The notes under the pieces were generated by a model. The model saw only the letters and a list, made by a program, of their open reading frames with translations. It had not been told where the DNA came from and made no database searches. Of a stretch of DNA of 64,000 bases, positions 47,664 through 55,262 are shown piece by piece (within the stretch, counting starts at the first letter, position 1; every line of letters starts with the position of its first letter). The position numbers and the translations under genes are program-made. The stretch spans positions 1,240,001-1,304,000 of the forward strand of contig CAWIBX010000005.1 of the NCBI GenBank assembly GCA_963834405.1, given 5' to 3'. The DNA is from Bog-473 sp963834405. GTDB taxonomy: Bacteria; Actinomycetota; Acidimicrobiia; Acidimicrobiales; RAAP-2.

Positions 47664-48290
47664 TTATGCCAGCGAACGTCCGTCCAGCGCCTGGTACAGG
47701 TCACGCAGAACGCACACCTGGGTGCCATGGTGGCTGATCTCGTTGAGGAGCAACGCCACGATTTGGTACACGGGCGCGGGAGGTCCAGGCTGCCCGGCAT
47801 ATCCCCAGAACCGGGTTTGTCGCTCCAGTTGTTCGTCTGTCGAACCTTGCAGCGCCCGGTCCAGGGCGTTCCAACCCGTGCGCAGCGTCTGCACCGCTTC
47901 GTCAGCCGAAGTGAAGACGGGATGATCCGCGATGTAGGCCGATGTCCAGCCGCTCTCGGCTGACCTCGCACCGGCCAGGAAGTCCAGCTCCACCAATCGA
48001 CCGGGCACGGAGGCGATGTGCCACATCAGCGAGGCCATCGTCGTCAAAGGCTCGGTGGCCTCGCCTCTCACGGCTCGCTCGACGAGGCTGGCGTCGAAGT
48101 CGGCCACCCAGTCCTCAGTGCCGAACGGAGTTGGCGTAAGGCACTTGCCGCTACGACGGAGGCTCCAACAGCCGGGGAGTGGCTCCCAGAAGAACTCGTC
48201 GTCAGTCAGATCAGTCCAGGCTCTGCTCAAGGTGCACATCTCAATGAACAGCATTGTGTTCAGGAGGGTGTGGCCTCGCTTGCCGGCCAC
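47664..48290 (-). CDS. DinB-superfamily protein
   Basis: 208 residues. TDDEFFWEPLPGCWSLRR, LTTMASLMWHIASVPGRLVELDF and VALLLNEISHHGTQVCVLRDLY are the three DinB metal-site segments, each contributing a His. It is likely a metal-dependent, thiol-linked enzyme. The next gene upstream (48302) starts beyond its 5' end on the same strand and runs the same way. Confidence 0.8.
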   Translation of the reverse strand: MAGKRGHTLLNTMLFIEMCTLSRAWTDLTDDEFFWEPLPGCWSLRRSGKCLTPTPFGTEDWVADFDASLVERAVRGEATEPLTTMASLMWHIASVPGRLVELDFLAGARSAESGWTSAYIADHPVFTSADEAVQTLRTGWNALDRALQGSTDEQLERQTRFWGYAGQPGPPAPVYQIVALLLNEISHHGTQVCVLRDLYQALDGRSLA

Positions 48291-48301
48291 CGACAGAGTC
48301 C

Positions 48302-49138
48302 CTACACGGCGTCCGAGCGGCTGGCCGAGGTGGCGTGGGTCGTGATCAGCTCCACCAGGCGCGGCCAGAGCTGGGGCGGGTAGTCGTGACCCATCCCCTC
48401 TACGATCTCCAAACGGGCGCCGGTCACGGCCTCGGCCGTGGCCCTCCCAGCCTCGAGCGGCACAAGGCGGTCGGCGTCGCCGTGCACGACGAGCGTCGGC
48501 ATGCGCAGGGATCCGAGAGCCTCGACCCGGGACGGGGACGACGCCACCGCCATGGCTTGGCGGGCCCGGCCTTCAGGGTCCCAGCAGCGGTCGTAGGCGG
48601 CGTACGCGTCCGCGGTGATGCGGGCTACGTCGTAAGAGGCCGGGCTGCCCCACGCTCGCAGTCCGGCCAGGTGGCGCTCGGCCGCCTCGTCACGGTTCGT
48701 CGCCGGAGGGGCGGTGAAGGCGGCCACGACGTCGGAGTCGCGCAAGGCCGGGATGGGTCCCGGGGCCGACATGACCGAGGTCAGCGACAGGATCCGCTCG
48801 GGGTGTGCAATGGCCATCGCCTGGACGATCATCCCGCCCATGGACCAACCGGCGACGTGGGCCGCGCCGGCGCCGACGGCGTCGAGGATGGCAAACCCGT
48901 CGGCCGCCATGTCGTTGACCGTGTATTTCGGACCACCTTTGAGATGGCTGGACAGGCCGACGTCCCGATTGTCGAATCGCACCACCCGGAAGCCCTCGTC
49001 GGCGAACATCCGGCAGAACTCATCCTTGAAGTTGATGCACTGGGACCCGAGTCCGTTGACCAAGAGCAGAGTTGGGTCATTGTCAGCGCCAAAGGTCTCG
49101 TAGTAGAGCGACACGTCGCCGTTGGTCGTGGTGGGCAT
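48302..49138 (-). CDS. Alpha/beta hydrolase
   Basis: 278 residues. Nucleophile elbow VAGWSMGGMIVQAMA (Ser), acid in VVHGDADRLVPLEAG and His in EGMGHDYPPQLWP complete a normal catalytic triad. An oxyanion-hole motif of the type LLLVNGLGSQ is present at about residues 24-33. It is a small cytoplasmic hydrolase, and the substrate is unknown. Confidence 0.83.
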   Translation of the reverse strand: MPTTTNGDVSLYYETFGADNDPTLLLVNGLGSQCINFKDEFCRMFADEGFRVVRFDNRDVGLSSHLKGGPKYTVNDMAADGFAILDAVGAGAAHVAGWSMGGMIVQAMAIAHPERILSLTSVMSAPGPIPALRDSDVVAAFTAPPATNRDEAAERHLAGLRAWGSPASYDVARITADAYAAYDRCWDPEGRARQAMAVASSPSRVEALGSLRMPTLVVHGDADRLVPLEAGRATAEAVTGARLEIVEGMGHDYPPQLWPRLVELITTHATSASRSDAV

Positions 49139-49204
49139 GATGACTTCCTACCACCACTCCAACGACGTAGACGTCGCCTGGCTGGCGACGAATCGAGGCC
49201 GGGG

Positions 49205-49840
49205 TTACAGCCCGGCCAGCCCCGCACCTTCGAGACAGGGGAGTACCTGCCGTCGGTTGGCGACGAACAGGAGGAGGTCGATGCCGGTCCCCCTCACCTC
49301 GGGCCCGCTCCCGCTGGACCAGTCGAGGTCCGTCGCCACCAGACGGCGACCCCGTTGGGGAACGGCATGGACGACGACGCGGCCCGATTTCCATAGCGCG
49401 TCCAGTGCAGGTGCGACGTGGGCCGGCTGCACATCCACGTCTACACCAACCGGCCGGAAGGCGTCAGCGCTATGCACGAGGACATCTGCCAATCCCATCG
49501 CCTCTGAGGCCCCAGGAAGTCGGAACCGCCTCTCGGCCACCGTGCGGAGTCGATCGGCCAGCTCGGGCACCGGCACCCCACTGAGGCGCTTCGCCGCCTT
49601 GTTCATCGACCTGTCAGGCCCAAATCCTCCTCGAAGCAGGTCGATGGTCAGTGACCGGTATGTCCGTTCAGCGTTTTGCACAAGGTGCGCGAGCACGTCC
49701 CGCAACCGCCACTCCTCACACCACGACGCGGATTCCCACGCCACGTCGTCAAGCGATTCAATCCGGTCGGCGAACTGGCGACGCAGACGGGCGACCTCTT
49801 GCCGGACATCCGTGTCCTCCACGACTCTGAGTCTTGTCAA
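49205..49840 (-). CDS. Maleylpyruvate isomerase-like, DinB-fold mycothiol-dependent protein
   Basis: 211 residues. CEEWRLRDVLAHLVQNAERTYRSL contains the first metal-binding His, and ASEAMGLADVLVHSADAFRP the second. It is the third of four DinB-fold proteins in the window. A reduced C-terminal SCP2-like region (VVVHAVPQRGRRLVATDLDW) follows. The reaction is unknown. Confidence 0.75.
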   Translation of the reverse strand: MTRLRVVEDTDVRQEVARLRRQFADRIESLDDVAWESASWCEEWRLRDVLAHLVQNAERTYRSLTIDLLRGGFGPDRSMNKAAKRLSGVPVPELADRLRTVAERRFRLPGASEAMGLADVLVHSADAFRPVGVDVDVQPAHVAPALDALWKSGRVVVHAVPQRGRRLVATDLDWSSGSGPEVRGTGIDLLLFVANRRQVLPCLEGAGLAGL

Positions 49841-49893
49841 AACTCAGGCGAGTTGCACAGGCGCTCGTCCGATCCCAGATGGCCGGTCGCTGA

Positions 49894-50409
49894 TCACAGC
49901 TGATCGAGCTCGCCGCTGAAGCGCCATCGGATCTCGCCGTTAGCCGCACCGGTCCGGACGAATCCCACCCGCTCGAGTGTGCTGATGGACGGAACGTTCT
50001 TGGGGTCACAGCCCGCGACGATGATGTGGACGCTCGGCTGGGAGAGTGCCCATTCGACGAGGGCGCTGGCCGCCTCGGTGGCGTACCCGCGCCGGCGTCG
50101 TGAAGCGACAACGGCATAGCCGACCTCGATCGTCCCGGCGGCGTCAGGCGGCCCATGGAAGCCAATATCCCCGACGACGCTTCCGCTGTCGTGCTCGATC
50201 ATCACCCAGATGCCGAAGCGTTCCATCGCCTCCGATGCCGCGGCCTGGCGAGGAAGCACGCCGAGAAGATCGGGACCCGGCCACTCATCGTGAAGTCGTG
50301 CGCCCACGTGGCGAGAAGCCTCACCCCGATCGTTCAGCAGGACCGCAGCTGCCTCGGCGGGCAGGGGCGTCAGGTCCAAGCGTTCGGTGGCCAGCCTGGG
50401 CGAGCGCAT
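49894..50409 (-). CDS. GNAT-family N-acetyltransferase (RimJ/RimL type)
   Basis: 171 residues. RLATERLDLTPLPAEAA is the usual RimJ/RimL start, VIGDIGFHGPPDAAGTIEVGYAVVASRRRRGYATEAASALVEWAL contains the acetyl-CoA binding loop (RRRRGYA), and IVAGCDPKNVPSISTLERVGFV is the typical last block. It could acetylate a protein N-terminus or a small amine. No neighbour suggests the substrate. Confidence 0.83.
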   Translation of the reverse strand: MRSPRLATERLDLTPLPAEAAAVLLNDRGEASRHVGARLHDEWPGPDLLGVLPRQAAASEAMERFGIWVMIEHDSGSVVGDIGFHGPPDAAGTIEVGYAVVASRRRRGYATEAASALVEWALSQPSVHIIVAGCDPKNVPSISTLERVGFVRTGAANGEIRWRFSGELDQL

Positions 50410-50489
50410 TCCGAAACGCTATTCGCGGCGTGCCTCGGGTTCGCTGAGCCACACGACACGGGACACGACGGCGGCTAGAACTGAACGCT

Positions 50490-51047
50490 GTGGCCATAGA
50501 GATCGTCTTCGAGACGCATTCGCGCAGCGAAGGCAACGAGGCTGGCATCGCTACGGGATGGCTCCCGGGTCGGCTATCCGCTCTCGGGCGAGCGGACGCC
50601 GCCGCCCTCGGGGAGCGCAGGAAGGCCGATGGTCTGGCCGCGGTGTTCAGCTCGGGTCTCGCTCGCGCCGTCGAGACAGCCGCCATCGCCTTCGCCCATT
50701 CGGACGTGCCCGTTCTGGCCGACTGGAGGCTCCGGGAATGCGACTACGGCACCCTGAACGGAGCGCCGGCGGAAGAGGTCCACGCGAACAGGGCCGATTA
50801 CCTGGACCGGCCCTACCCCGGTGGGGAGAGTTGGCGGTCGGCAACCGATCGCGTGGGTCGGTTCCTGAATGACCTGTCTCTCCGTTGGGAGGGGTCCCGG
50901 GTCTTGGTCATCGGCCACGTCGCCACCCGTTTCGGTCTGGAGCGCTTCCTGTTGGGGAAGGACCTCGTCGCGCTGATGTGCTCGGAGTTCGTCTGGCAGG
51001 AGGGTTGGGAGTACATCCTGGATCAGGTTCATCCCAACTTGCCTTGA
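50490..51047 (+). CDS. Histidine phosphatase-superfamily protein with altered RHG motif
   Basis: 185 residues. At the N-terminus the usual RHG is replaced by THS (VFETHSRSEGNEAG), which keeps the nucleophilic His but not the Arg. The other blocks remain: SSGLARAVETAAIAF with a phosphate-binding Arg, LRECDYGTLNG with the acid Glu, and VIGHVATRFGLE with the second His. It may be a phosphatase with altered specificity or a weak enzyme. Confidence 0.72.
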   Translation: MAIEIVFETHSRSEGNEAGIATGWLPGRLSALGRADAAALGERRKADGLAAVFSSGLARAVETAAIAFAHSDVPVLADWRLRECDYGTLNGAPAEEVHANRADYLDRPYPGGESWRSATDRVGRFLNDLSLRWEGSRVLVIGHVATRFGLERFLLGKDLVALMCSEFVWQEGWEYILDQVHPNLP

Positions 51048-51125
51048 CAGATGTAACCGGTACGAATCAACGGGTGCGGCGATCCCCCGGGTAGGTAGCC
51101 TCATCGTCTATGTATCGTTGAGTTG

Positions 51126-52049
51126 ATGTCGTTCCGCTTCGGGCTCTTGAGCGCCGCGGCAGAACCTGGCCGTGTGATGGACGATGCCGAGAGGGCCGAG
51201 AGAGCTGGGTTCGACATCTTCCAGCTCGGCGACCATCTCGGAGCGGGAGTCTCGCCGCTCGTCTCTCTCGCCGCGGCGGCGGCCGTCACCGAGCACATCA
51301 GGCTCGGGACACTCGTCCTCAACAACGATCTCCGCCATCCGGCGGTCCTCGCACAAGAGCTGGCCACGCTGGACCATGCGAGCGACGGCCGGCTGGAGGT
51401 CGGTATCGGCGCAGGTCATTCGTTCACCGAGTACCACGCAGCTGGCATCCCTTTCGATCCACCGGCTGTCCGCAAGGAACGACTTGGAGAGGCCGTCGTG
51501 ATCCTGGGCACCCTGCTCAGTGGCTCCGCGGTGAACATCGACGGTCGGCACTACACGCTCGAGAACGTCACGGTGCTGCGCCCGAAGCAAGAACGAGTCC
51601 CGATCCTGGTTGGTGTGAACGGCCGGGCCGCTCTCGCTCATGCGACCGGGTACGCCGACGTCGTCGCCCCGACCATGCTGGGCCGGACCCTCCCTGACGG
51701 GCAGCATCACGAGGTCCGGTGGGAGGCAGGCAGACTGGACGACACGGTCGGCTGGATTCGAGACGTATCGGCCGCCCACGGGCGCTCGGTCGCGCTGCAC
51801 GCCCTGGTTCAGGCTGTCGTTGTGACTGACGACCGCACCCGCGTGGCCGAGGACATCGCGAAGAAATTCGGCTTGGCGCGTTCTGATGTGCTGACCACAC
51901 CTTTCCTCTGTGTGGGCACCCATGAGGAGATCGCAGACCACCTCCTCGCATGCCGGCAGCGGTGGGGCTTCGAGTACTACACCGTCCGGACCATGGAGGC
52001 GTTCGAGCCCATTATGCGGCACTTGCAGGCGGTCGATGGGGAGCGCTGA
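51126..52049 (+). CDS. LLM class F420-dependent oxidoreductase
   Basis: 307 residues from ATG 51126. FRFGLLSAAAEP, FDIFQLGDHLGAGVSPLVSLAAAAAVT, RLGTLVLNNDLRHPAVLAQELATLDHASDGRLEVGIGAG and VPILVGVNGRAALAHA fit the luciferase-like subfamily annotated as F420-dependent (TIGR03621-like). It is likely a cytoplasmic hydride-transfer enzyme of unknown substrate. It is the second luciferase-like gene in the window. Confidence 0.83.
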   Translation: MSFRFGLLSAAAEPGRVMDDAERAERAGFDIFQLGDHLGAGVSPLVSLAAAAAVTEHIRLGTLVLNNDLRHPAVLAQELATLDHASDGRLEVGIGAGHSFTEYHAAGIPFDPPAVRKERLGEAVVILGTLLSGSAVNIDGRHYTLENVTVLRPKQERVPILVGVNGRAALAHATGYADVVAPTMLGRTLPDGQHHEVRWEAGRLDDTVGWIRDVSAAHGRSVALHALVQAVVVTDDRTRVAEDIAKKFGLARSDVLTTPFLCVGTHEEIADHLLACRQRWGFEYYTVRTMEAFEPIMRHLQAVDGER

Positions 52050-52059
52050 CGCTCTACGG

Positions 52060-52917
52060 CTACGAGCCGAGTGCCTGTTCGACGAGATGCGCCATCTCCT
52101 GATGCCCTGCGGCAGTGGGGTGATATTCGAAGCCGTTGGTTGGGACCAGGCCGGCCACCCATGCGTTCGACCCCACGCAGGGACCATGTGTCGCTTCAAG
52201 GACGTAGGGGTCCGCGAGCCGAACGTGGTCGTCCTTGGCCACAGTGACGAAGACCTTTTCGAGCCGCGAGCCCATGGAGCTTACGAGTTGAGCCGCAGCT
52301 GTCGTGTAGTGCAGGGCCGGGCACGCGGTGGGAGGAACGAGCCGGGGATAGGTGACGAGCACGATCGTGACTGAGGGGGCCTTCGCTCGTACAGCCTGAA
52401 TTAGCGTGGTCAGCGAGTTCGGTAGTGCTTGAAAGGCCGCGTCAATCTGGGCTGAGTTGGCCGTTTCCGTGCAGGTTGAGTGGCGCAGTCCGCACTCGAC
52501 GGCGGTGGCGATGTAGCCGACATCGTTGCCGCCGATGGTCATCGTCACCAGCCGCGTCTTGGCAGTGACGGCATCGATCTGAGGGGGAGCCGACCCCTGC
52601 GGCGTATTGAGTGCGTTGGCGGTGACGGCTCCTCCGCAGCTCACGTCACTGAGCTGCAGATGGAATTTGGCCGCGACGAGATGGGGATAGTCGATCAGCG
52701 AACGCCCGCAGACGCCCGCGCCGGGCTCGAGTGGCTTAATTTCGAAGCCCGCCGCGTATGAGCTGCCCATGGCCACGTATTGCGAACCCGAAGGCACCGT
52801 CTGGCCTCGCGACGCAGTCTGCGACGCGCCCGAGGAACACTGAGTGAGCAGAGAGAGCGGCACCGAGAGTGCCAGAGCCAGCCAGATACGGCCCGCCCTG
52901 GGCCTTGCGTTGTTCAC
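52060..52917 (-). CDS. Secreted SGNH/GDSL-family lipoprotein hydrolase
   Basis: 285 residues. A lipoprotein signal peptide ends at a lipobox-like LLTQC with Cys27. The SGNH pattern is Ser53 in VAMGSSYAAG, a Gly in DVSCGGAVTAN, Asn in TIGGNDVGY and His in YHPTAAGHQEM. Six or more cysteines suggest disulfides. The family includes secreted esterases and lipases; the substrate is unknown. Confidence 0.8.
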   Translation of the reverse strand: MNNARPRAGRIWLALALSVPLSLLTQCSSGASQTASRGQTVPSGSQYVAMGSSYAAGFEIKPLEPGAGVCGRSLIDYPHLVAAKFHLQLSDVSCGGAVTANALNTPQGSAPPQIDAVTAKTRLVTMTIGGNDVGYIATAVECGLRHSTCTETANSAQIDAAFQALPNSLTTLIQAVRAKAPSVTIVLVTYPRLVPPTACPALHYTTAAAQLVSSMGSRLEKVFVTVAKDDHVRLADPYVLEATHGPCVGSNAWVAGLVPTNGFEYHPTAAGHQEMAHLVEQALGS

Positions 52918-53108
52918 GGAACCCCTTGTTGCTTGGCACGATCAAAGGTCAACGCTCCTCGGAAACCCAAGAGCGTCACGAGGAACTTGCACCGCATCTG
53001 ATGATAGGGCGGTCTCATACGCTCGGAGTGGTCAGGCTGACGCGGACGCGGGAGCGGATGCGGTGAGCGGGGCGATCACGAACCTACCCGCGTGGATGGT
53101 GATCGACG

Positions 53109-54134
53109 TCAGCCGAAGAACACCTCGGCTTCCGCAAACAACTCAGGTGAGACCAGCTTGAGTTCGGCCGTGGCGTCGGTCAACGGAACCAGGTCGATGG
53201 CGGTCCCATGCAAGGCGACCATCTGCCCCTTCTTTCCTTGGTGCAGCGCGTCAACAGCGTGGAGCCCGAAACGCGTCGCAAGGACGCGATCGAATGCCGT
53301 GGGGCTTCCACCTCGTTGCACGTGACCCAAGACAGTGGCACGGGCCTCCTTCCCCGTCCGCCGGGCGATTTCTTCCTCCAGGAAGGTCCCGATACCCGTG
53401 AGACGCTCATGCCCAAATGCGTCAATCTCACGAGGGCGCGCGGGCATGGTGCCTTCGGCCGGCACCGCGCCCTCGGCGACGACGACGATGGGGGCATAGT
53501 GGCTGGCGAAGCGGCGCTCAATGAGTGCGCACACTTCTTCAATCTGAAACGGCCGCTCGGGGATGAGGATCACATTCGCCCCGCCGGCCATGCCTGAGTG
53601 CAAGGCGATCCAGCCGGAATGGCGCCCCATGACCTCAATGATGAGCACTCTGTGGTGGCTCTCGGCCGTCGTGTGAAGCCGATCGATCGCTTCGGTGGCG
53701 ATCGTGACGGCGGTGTCGAATCCGAACGTGTAGTCGGTGCCCCTCAGGTCGTTGTCGATCGTCTTGGGCACCCCGATGATCGACAAACCGGCGGCACTGA
53801 GCTCGGTCGCCACGCCGAGAGTGTCCTCACCGCCAATGACGATCAGGCCGTCGAGACCCAAACGCTCTACTGTGTCGAGGACACGGCGCTCACCGTCTTC
53901 GGAGCCGTAGGGATTTGTTCGACTGGAGCCCAGGATGGTGCCCCCCCGGGGAAGGATGCCTCGGACATCAGCCACGTCTAACGGCACCGCGTCTCCATTG
54001 AGCGGGCCGCGCCAGCCGTCCCGGAAACCTACAAACTGATCTCCGTGAACCTGAACGCCCTTGCGTACGACAGCCCGGATGACGGCATTCAGTCCCGGAC
54101 AGTCCCCACCACCTGTAAGCACACCGATCCGCAC
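53109..54134 (-). CDS. pfp: 6-phosphofructokinase, PPi-dependent type
   Basis: 341 residues, bacterial PfkA-size. The start is MRIGVLTGGGDCPGLNAVIRAV. The specificity positions are Asp104 in GGEDTLG and Lys124 in PKTIDNDL; ATP-dependent enzymes have Gly at these places, whereas PPi-dependent ones have Asp and Lys. This matches the Amycolatopsis methanolica PPi-PFK type. The catalytic TIDND and substrate-binding EVMGRHSGW and GHVQRGGSPTAFDR segments are intact. The reaction is reversible phosphorylation of fructose 6-phosphate with pyrophosphate. Confidence 0.85.
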   Translation of the reverse strand: MRIGVLTGGGDCPGLNAVIRAVVRKGVQVHGDQFVGFRDGWRGPLNGDAVPLDVADVRGILPRGGTILGSSRTNPYGSEDGERRVLDTVERLGLDGLIVIGGEDTLGVATELSAAGLSIIGVPKTIDNDLRGTDYTFGFDTAVTIATEAIDRLHTTAESHHRVLIIEVMGRHSGWIALHSGMAGGANVILIPERPFQIEEVCALIERRFASHYAPIVVVAEGAVPAEGTMPARPREIDAFGHERLTGIGTFLEEEIARRTGKEARATVLGHVQRGGSPTAFDRVLATRFGLHAVDALHQGKKGQMVALHGTAIDLVPLTDATAELKLVSPELFAEAEVFFG

Positions 54135-54400
54135 TCACGTTGAGCCTAGTGACAGAGACGACGAGAGGACCGTTTGAGAGTCGGATGAAAATGCCGTCTC
54201 GGTGGCGATCATGTGACCCGAACGGCGGGTGGCCATCCGCATCCTGCTCCATTCGGATATAGCTCCGCGCCACGCGCCTACGGCACGGCGGGTTTCCGCG
54301 GTGCGCGTTCGGTCCCGCTCACCCGCGCCTCGGTTCTTCGAGCCCAGGCATGCGGCTCCGGGCTGCCCTAGCGTGGCCGTGCCGAAAAGGAGGGCAGAAC

Positions 54401-55027
54401 ATGGGACTGCGGATCATCGGCGCCGGGTTGGGACGGACCGGGACCACCTCGCTGAAGCTGGCGCTGGAAGAGCTCCTGGGCGGGCCCTGCTACCACATGT
54501 TCGAGGTGCGGGAACGGCCCGAGGACGCCGACCTCTGGGGAGACGCCTACGACGGCAGGCTCCCGGACTGGGATACCTTCTTCGACGGGTACGTGGCGGC
54601 GGTGGATTGGCCGTCCGCTCCGTTCTGGCCTGAAATCAGCGAAGTCTTCCCGGATGCACCGATCCTCCTGTCGATGCGCGACGCCGACTCCTGGTGGGAG
54701 AGCGTGTCGAACACGATCTTCATCGCGCTCGCGACCTACTTCGCGCCCGATGCGCCGGCCGACGGATGGACCCGCATGGGGCGGGGGATGATGAACAGCT
54801 TCACCCCGGATTGGCAGGACGAGGCCGCCGCGAAGGCGGCCTACCTCTCGTACAACGAGAACGTGCGTGCCACCGCCCCGGCCGACCGCCTGGTGGAGTG
54901 GACTCCCGAAGACGGCTGGGGCCCCATCTGCGCGGCGCTGGGCCTTCCGGTTCCCGATCGCCACTTCCCGCACGCCAACACGACGGCCGACGCCCGGGTC
55001 GGCCTCGGTTTGGATCCTTCTCCGTGA
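54401..55027 (+). CDS. Sulfotransferase-family protein
   Basis: 208 residues from ATG 54401, with a good ribosome site AAAAGGAGGG. The 5'-phosphosulfate-binding loop-like segment is GAGLGRTGTTSLKLAL, with ILLSMRDADSWWESV as the 3'-phosphate-binding segment. The protein is short and ends near ADARVGLGLDPSP. It resembles the small P-loop sulfotransferases of Actinobacteria, whose acceptor is unknown. Confidence 0.78.
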   Translation: MGLRIIGAGLGRTGTTSLKLALEELLGGPCYHMFEVRERPEDADLWGDAYDGRLPDWDTFFDGYVAAVDWPSAPFWPEISEVFPDAPILLSMRDADSWWESVSNTIFIALATYFAPDAPADGWTRMGRGMMNSFTPDWQDEAAAKAAYLSYNENVRATAPADRLVEWTPEDGWGPICAALGLPVPDRHFPHANTTADARVGLGLDPSP

Positions 55028-55052
55028 GCAGCTGTGCCGGGCCCCACCTTCC

Positions 55053-55090
55053 AAAAAAGGATAAACCGACATCGTTATACTTTTTGAAAA
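55053..55090. terminator. AT-rich hairpin, putative bidirectional terminator
   Basis: AAAAAGGATAA (55054-55064) pairs with TTATACTTTTT (55075-55085) except for one base, with a 10-base loop. The element lies in a convergent gap and resembles 19031-19066. Terminator function is inferred. Confidence 0.4.
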
Positions 55091-55127
55091 GAGGACGGCG
55101 GCCTACCACCCCCGGGAGATATCTACA

Positions 55128-55163
55128 CGTGGAATGTACGTACACATATACCTACATTCCACG
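55128..55163. repeat. Perfect 11-bp inverted repeat
   Basis: CGTGGAATGTA and TACATTCCACG enclose a 14-base loop that itself contains the alternating sequence GTACACATATAC. There is no T tract after it on either strand. Possible roles are a transcript-end hairpin for metH or the sulfotransferase gene, or a protein-binding site. Confidence 0.8.
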
Positions 55164-55180
55164 GAGACGGCCCCACGCGC

Positions 55181-55214
55181 CCACCCGGCGCCCAGCCCCA
55201 CCCGGCGCCCAGCC
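55181..55214. repeat. 17-bp tandem duplication
   Basis: Two adjacent copies of CCACCCGGCGCCCAGCC (55181-55197 and 55198-55214), followed by a partial third (CCACCGGG). Noncoding, between convergent genes. Confidence 0.8.
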
Positions 55215-55262
55215 CCACCGGGCCCCGGTCCCGCCCCGCCAGGCCCCGCCCGGCCCGGCCCC

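Larger units (their letters stand above)
55028..55262. other. Convergent intergenic region with hairpins and duplication
   Basis: The gap between the sulfotransferase and metH holds, in order, an AT-rich imperfect hairpin (55053-55090), a perfect 11-bp inverted repeat (55128-55163) and a 17-bp tandem duplication (55181-55214). No open frame is supported. Confidence 0.65.

Noticed and set aside
52844..53161. Plus-strand open frame between the SGNH gene and pfp
   Set aside because: It runs antisense to both genes' ends with no homology or ribosome site.
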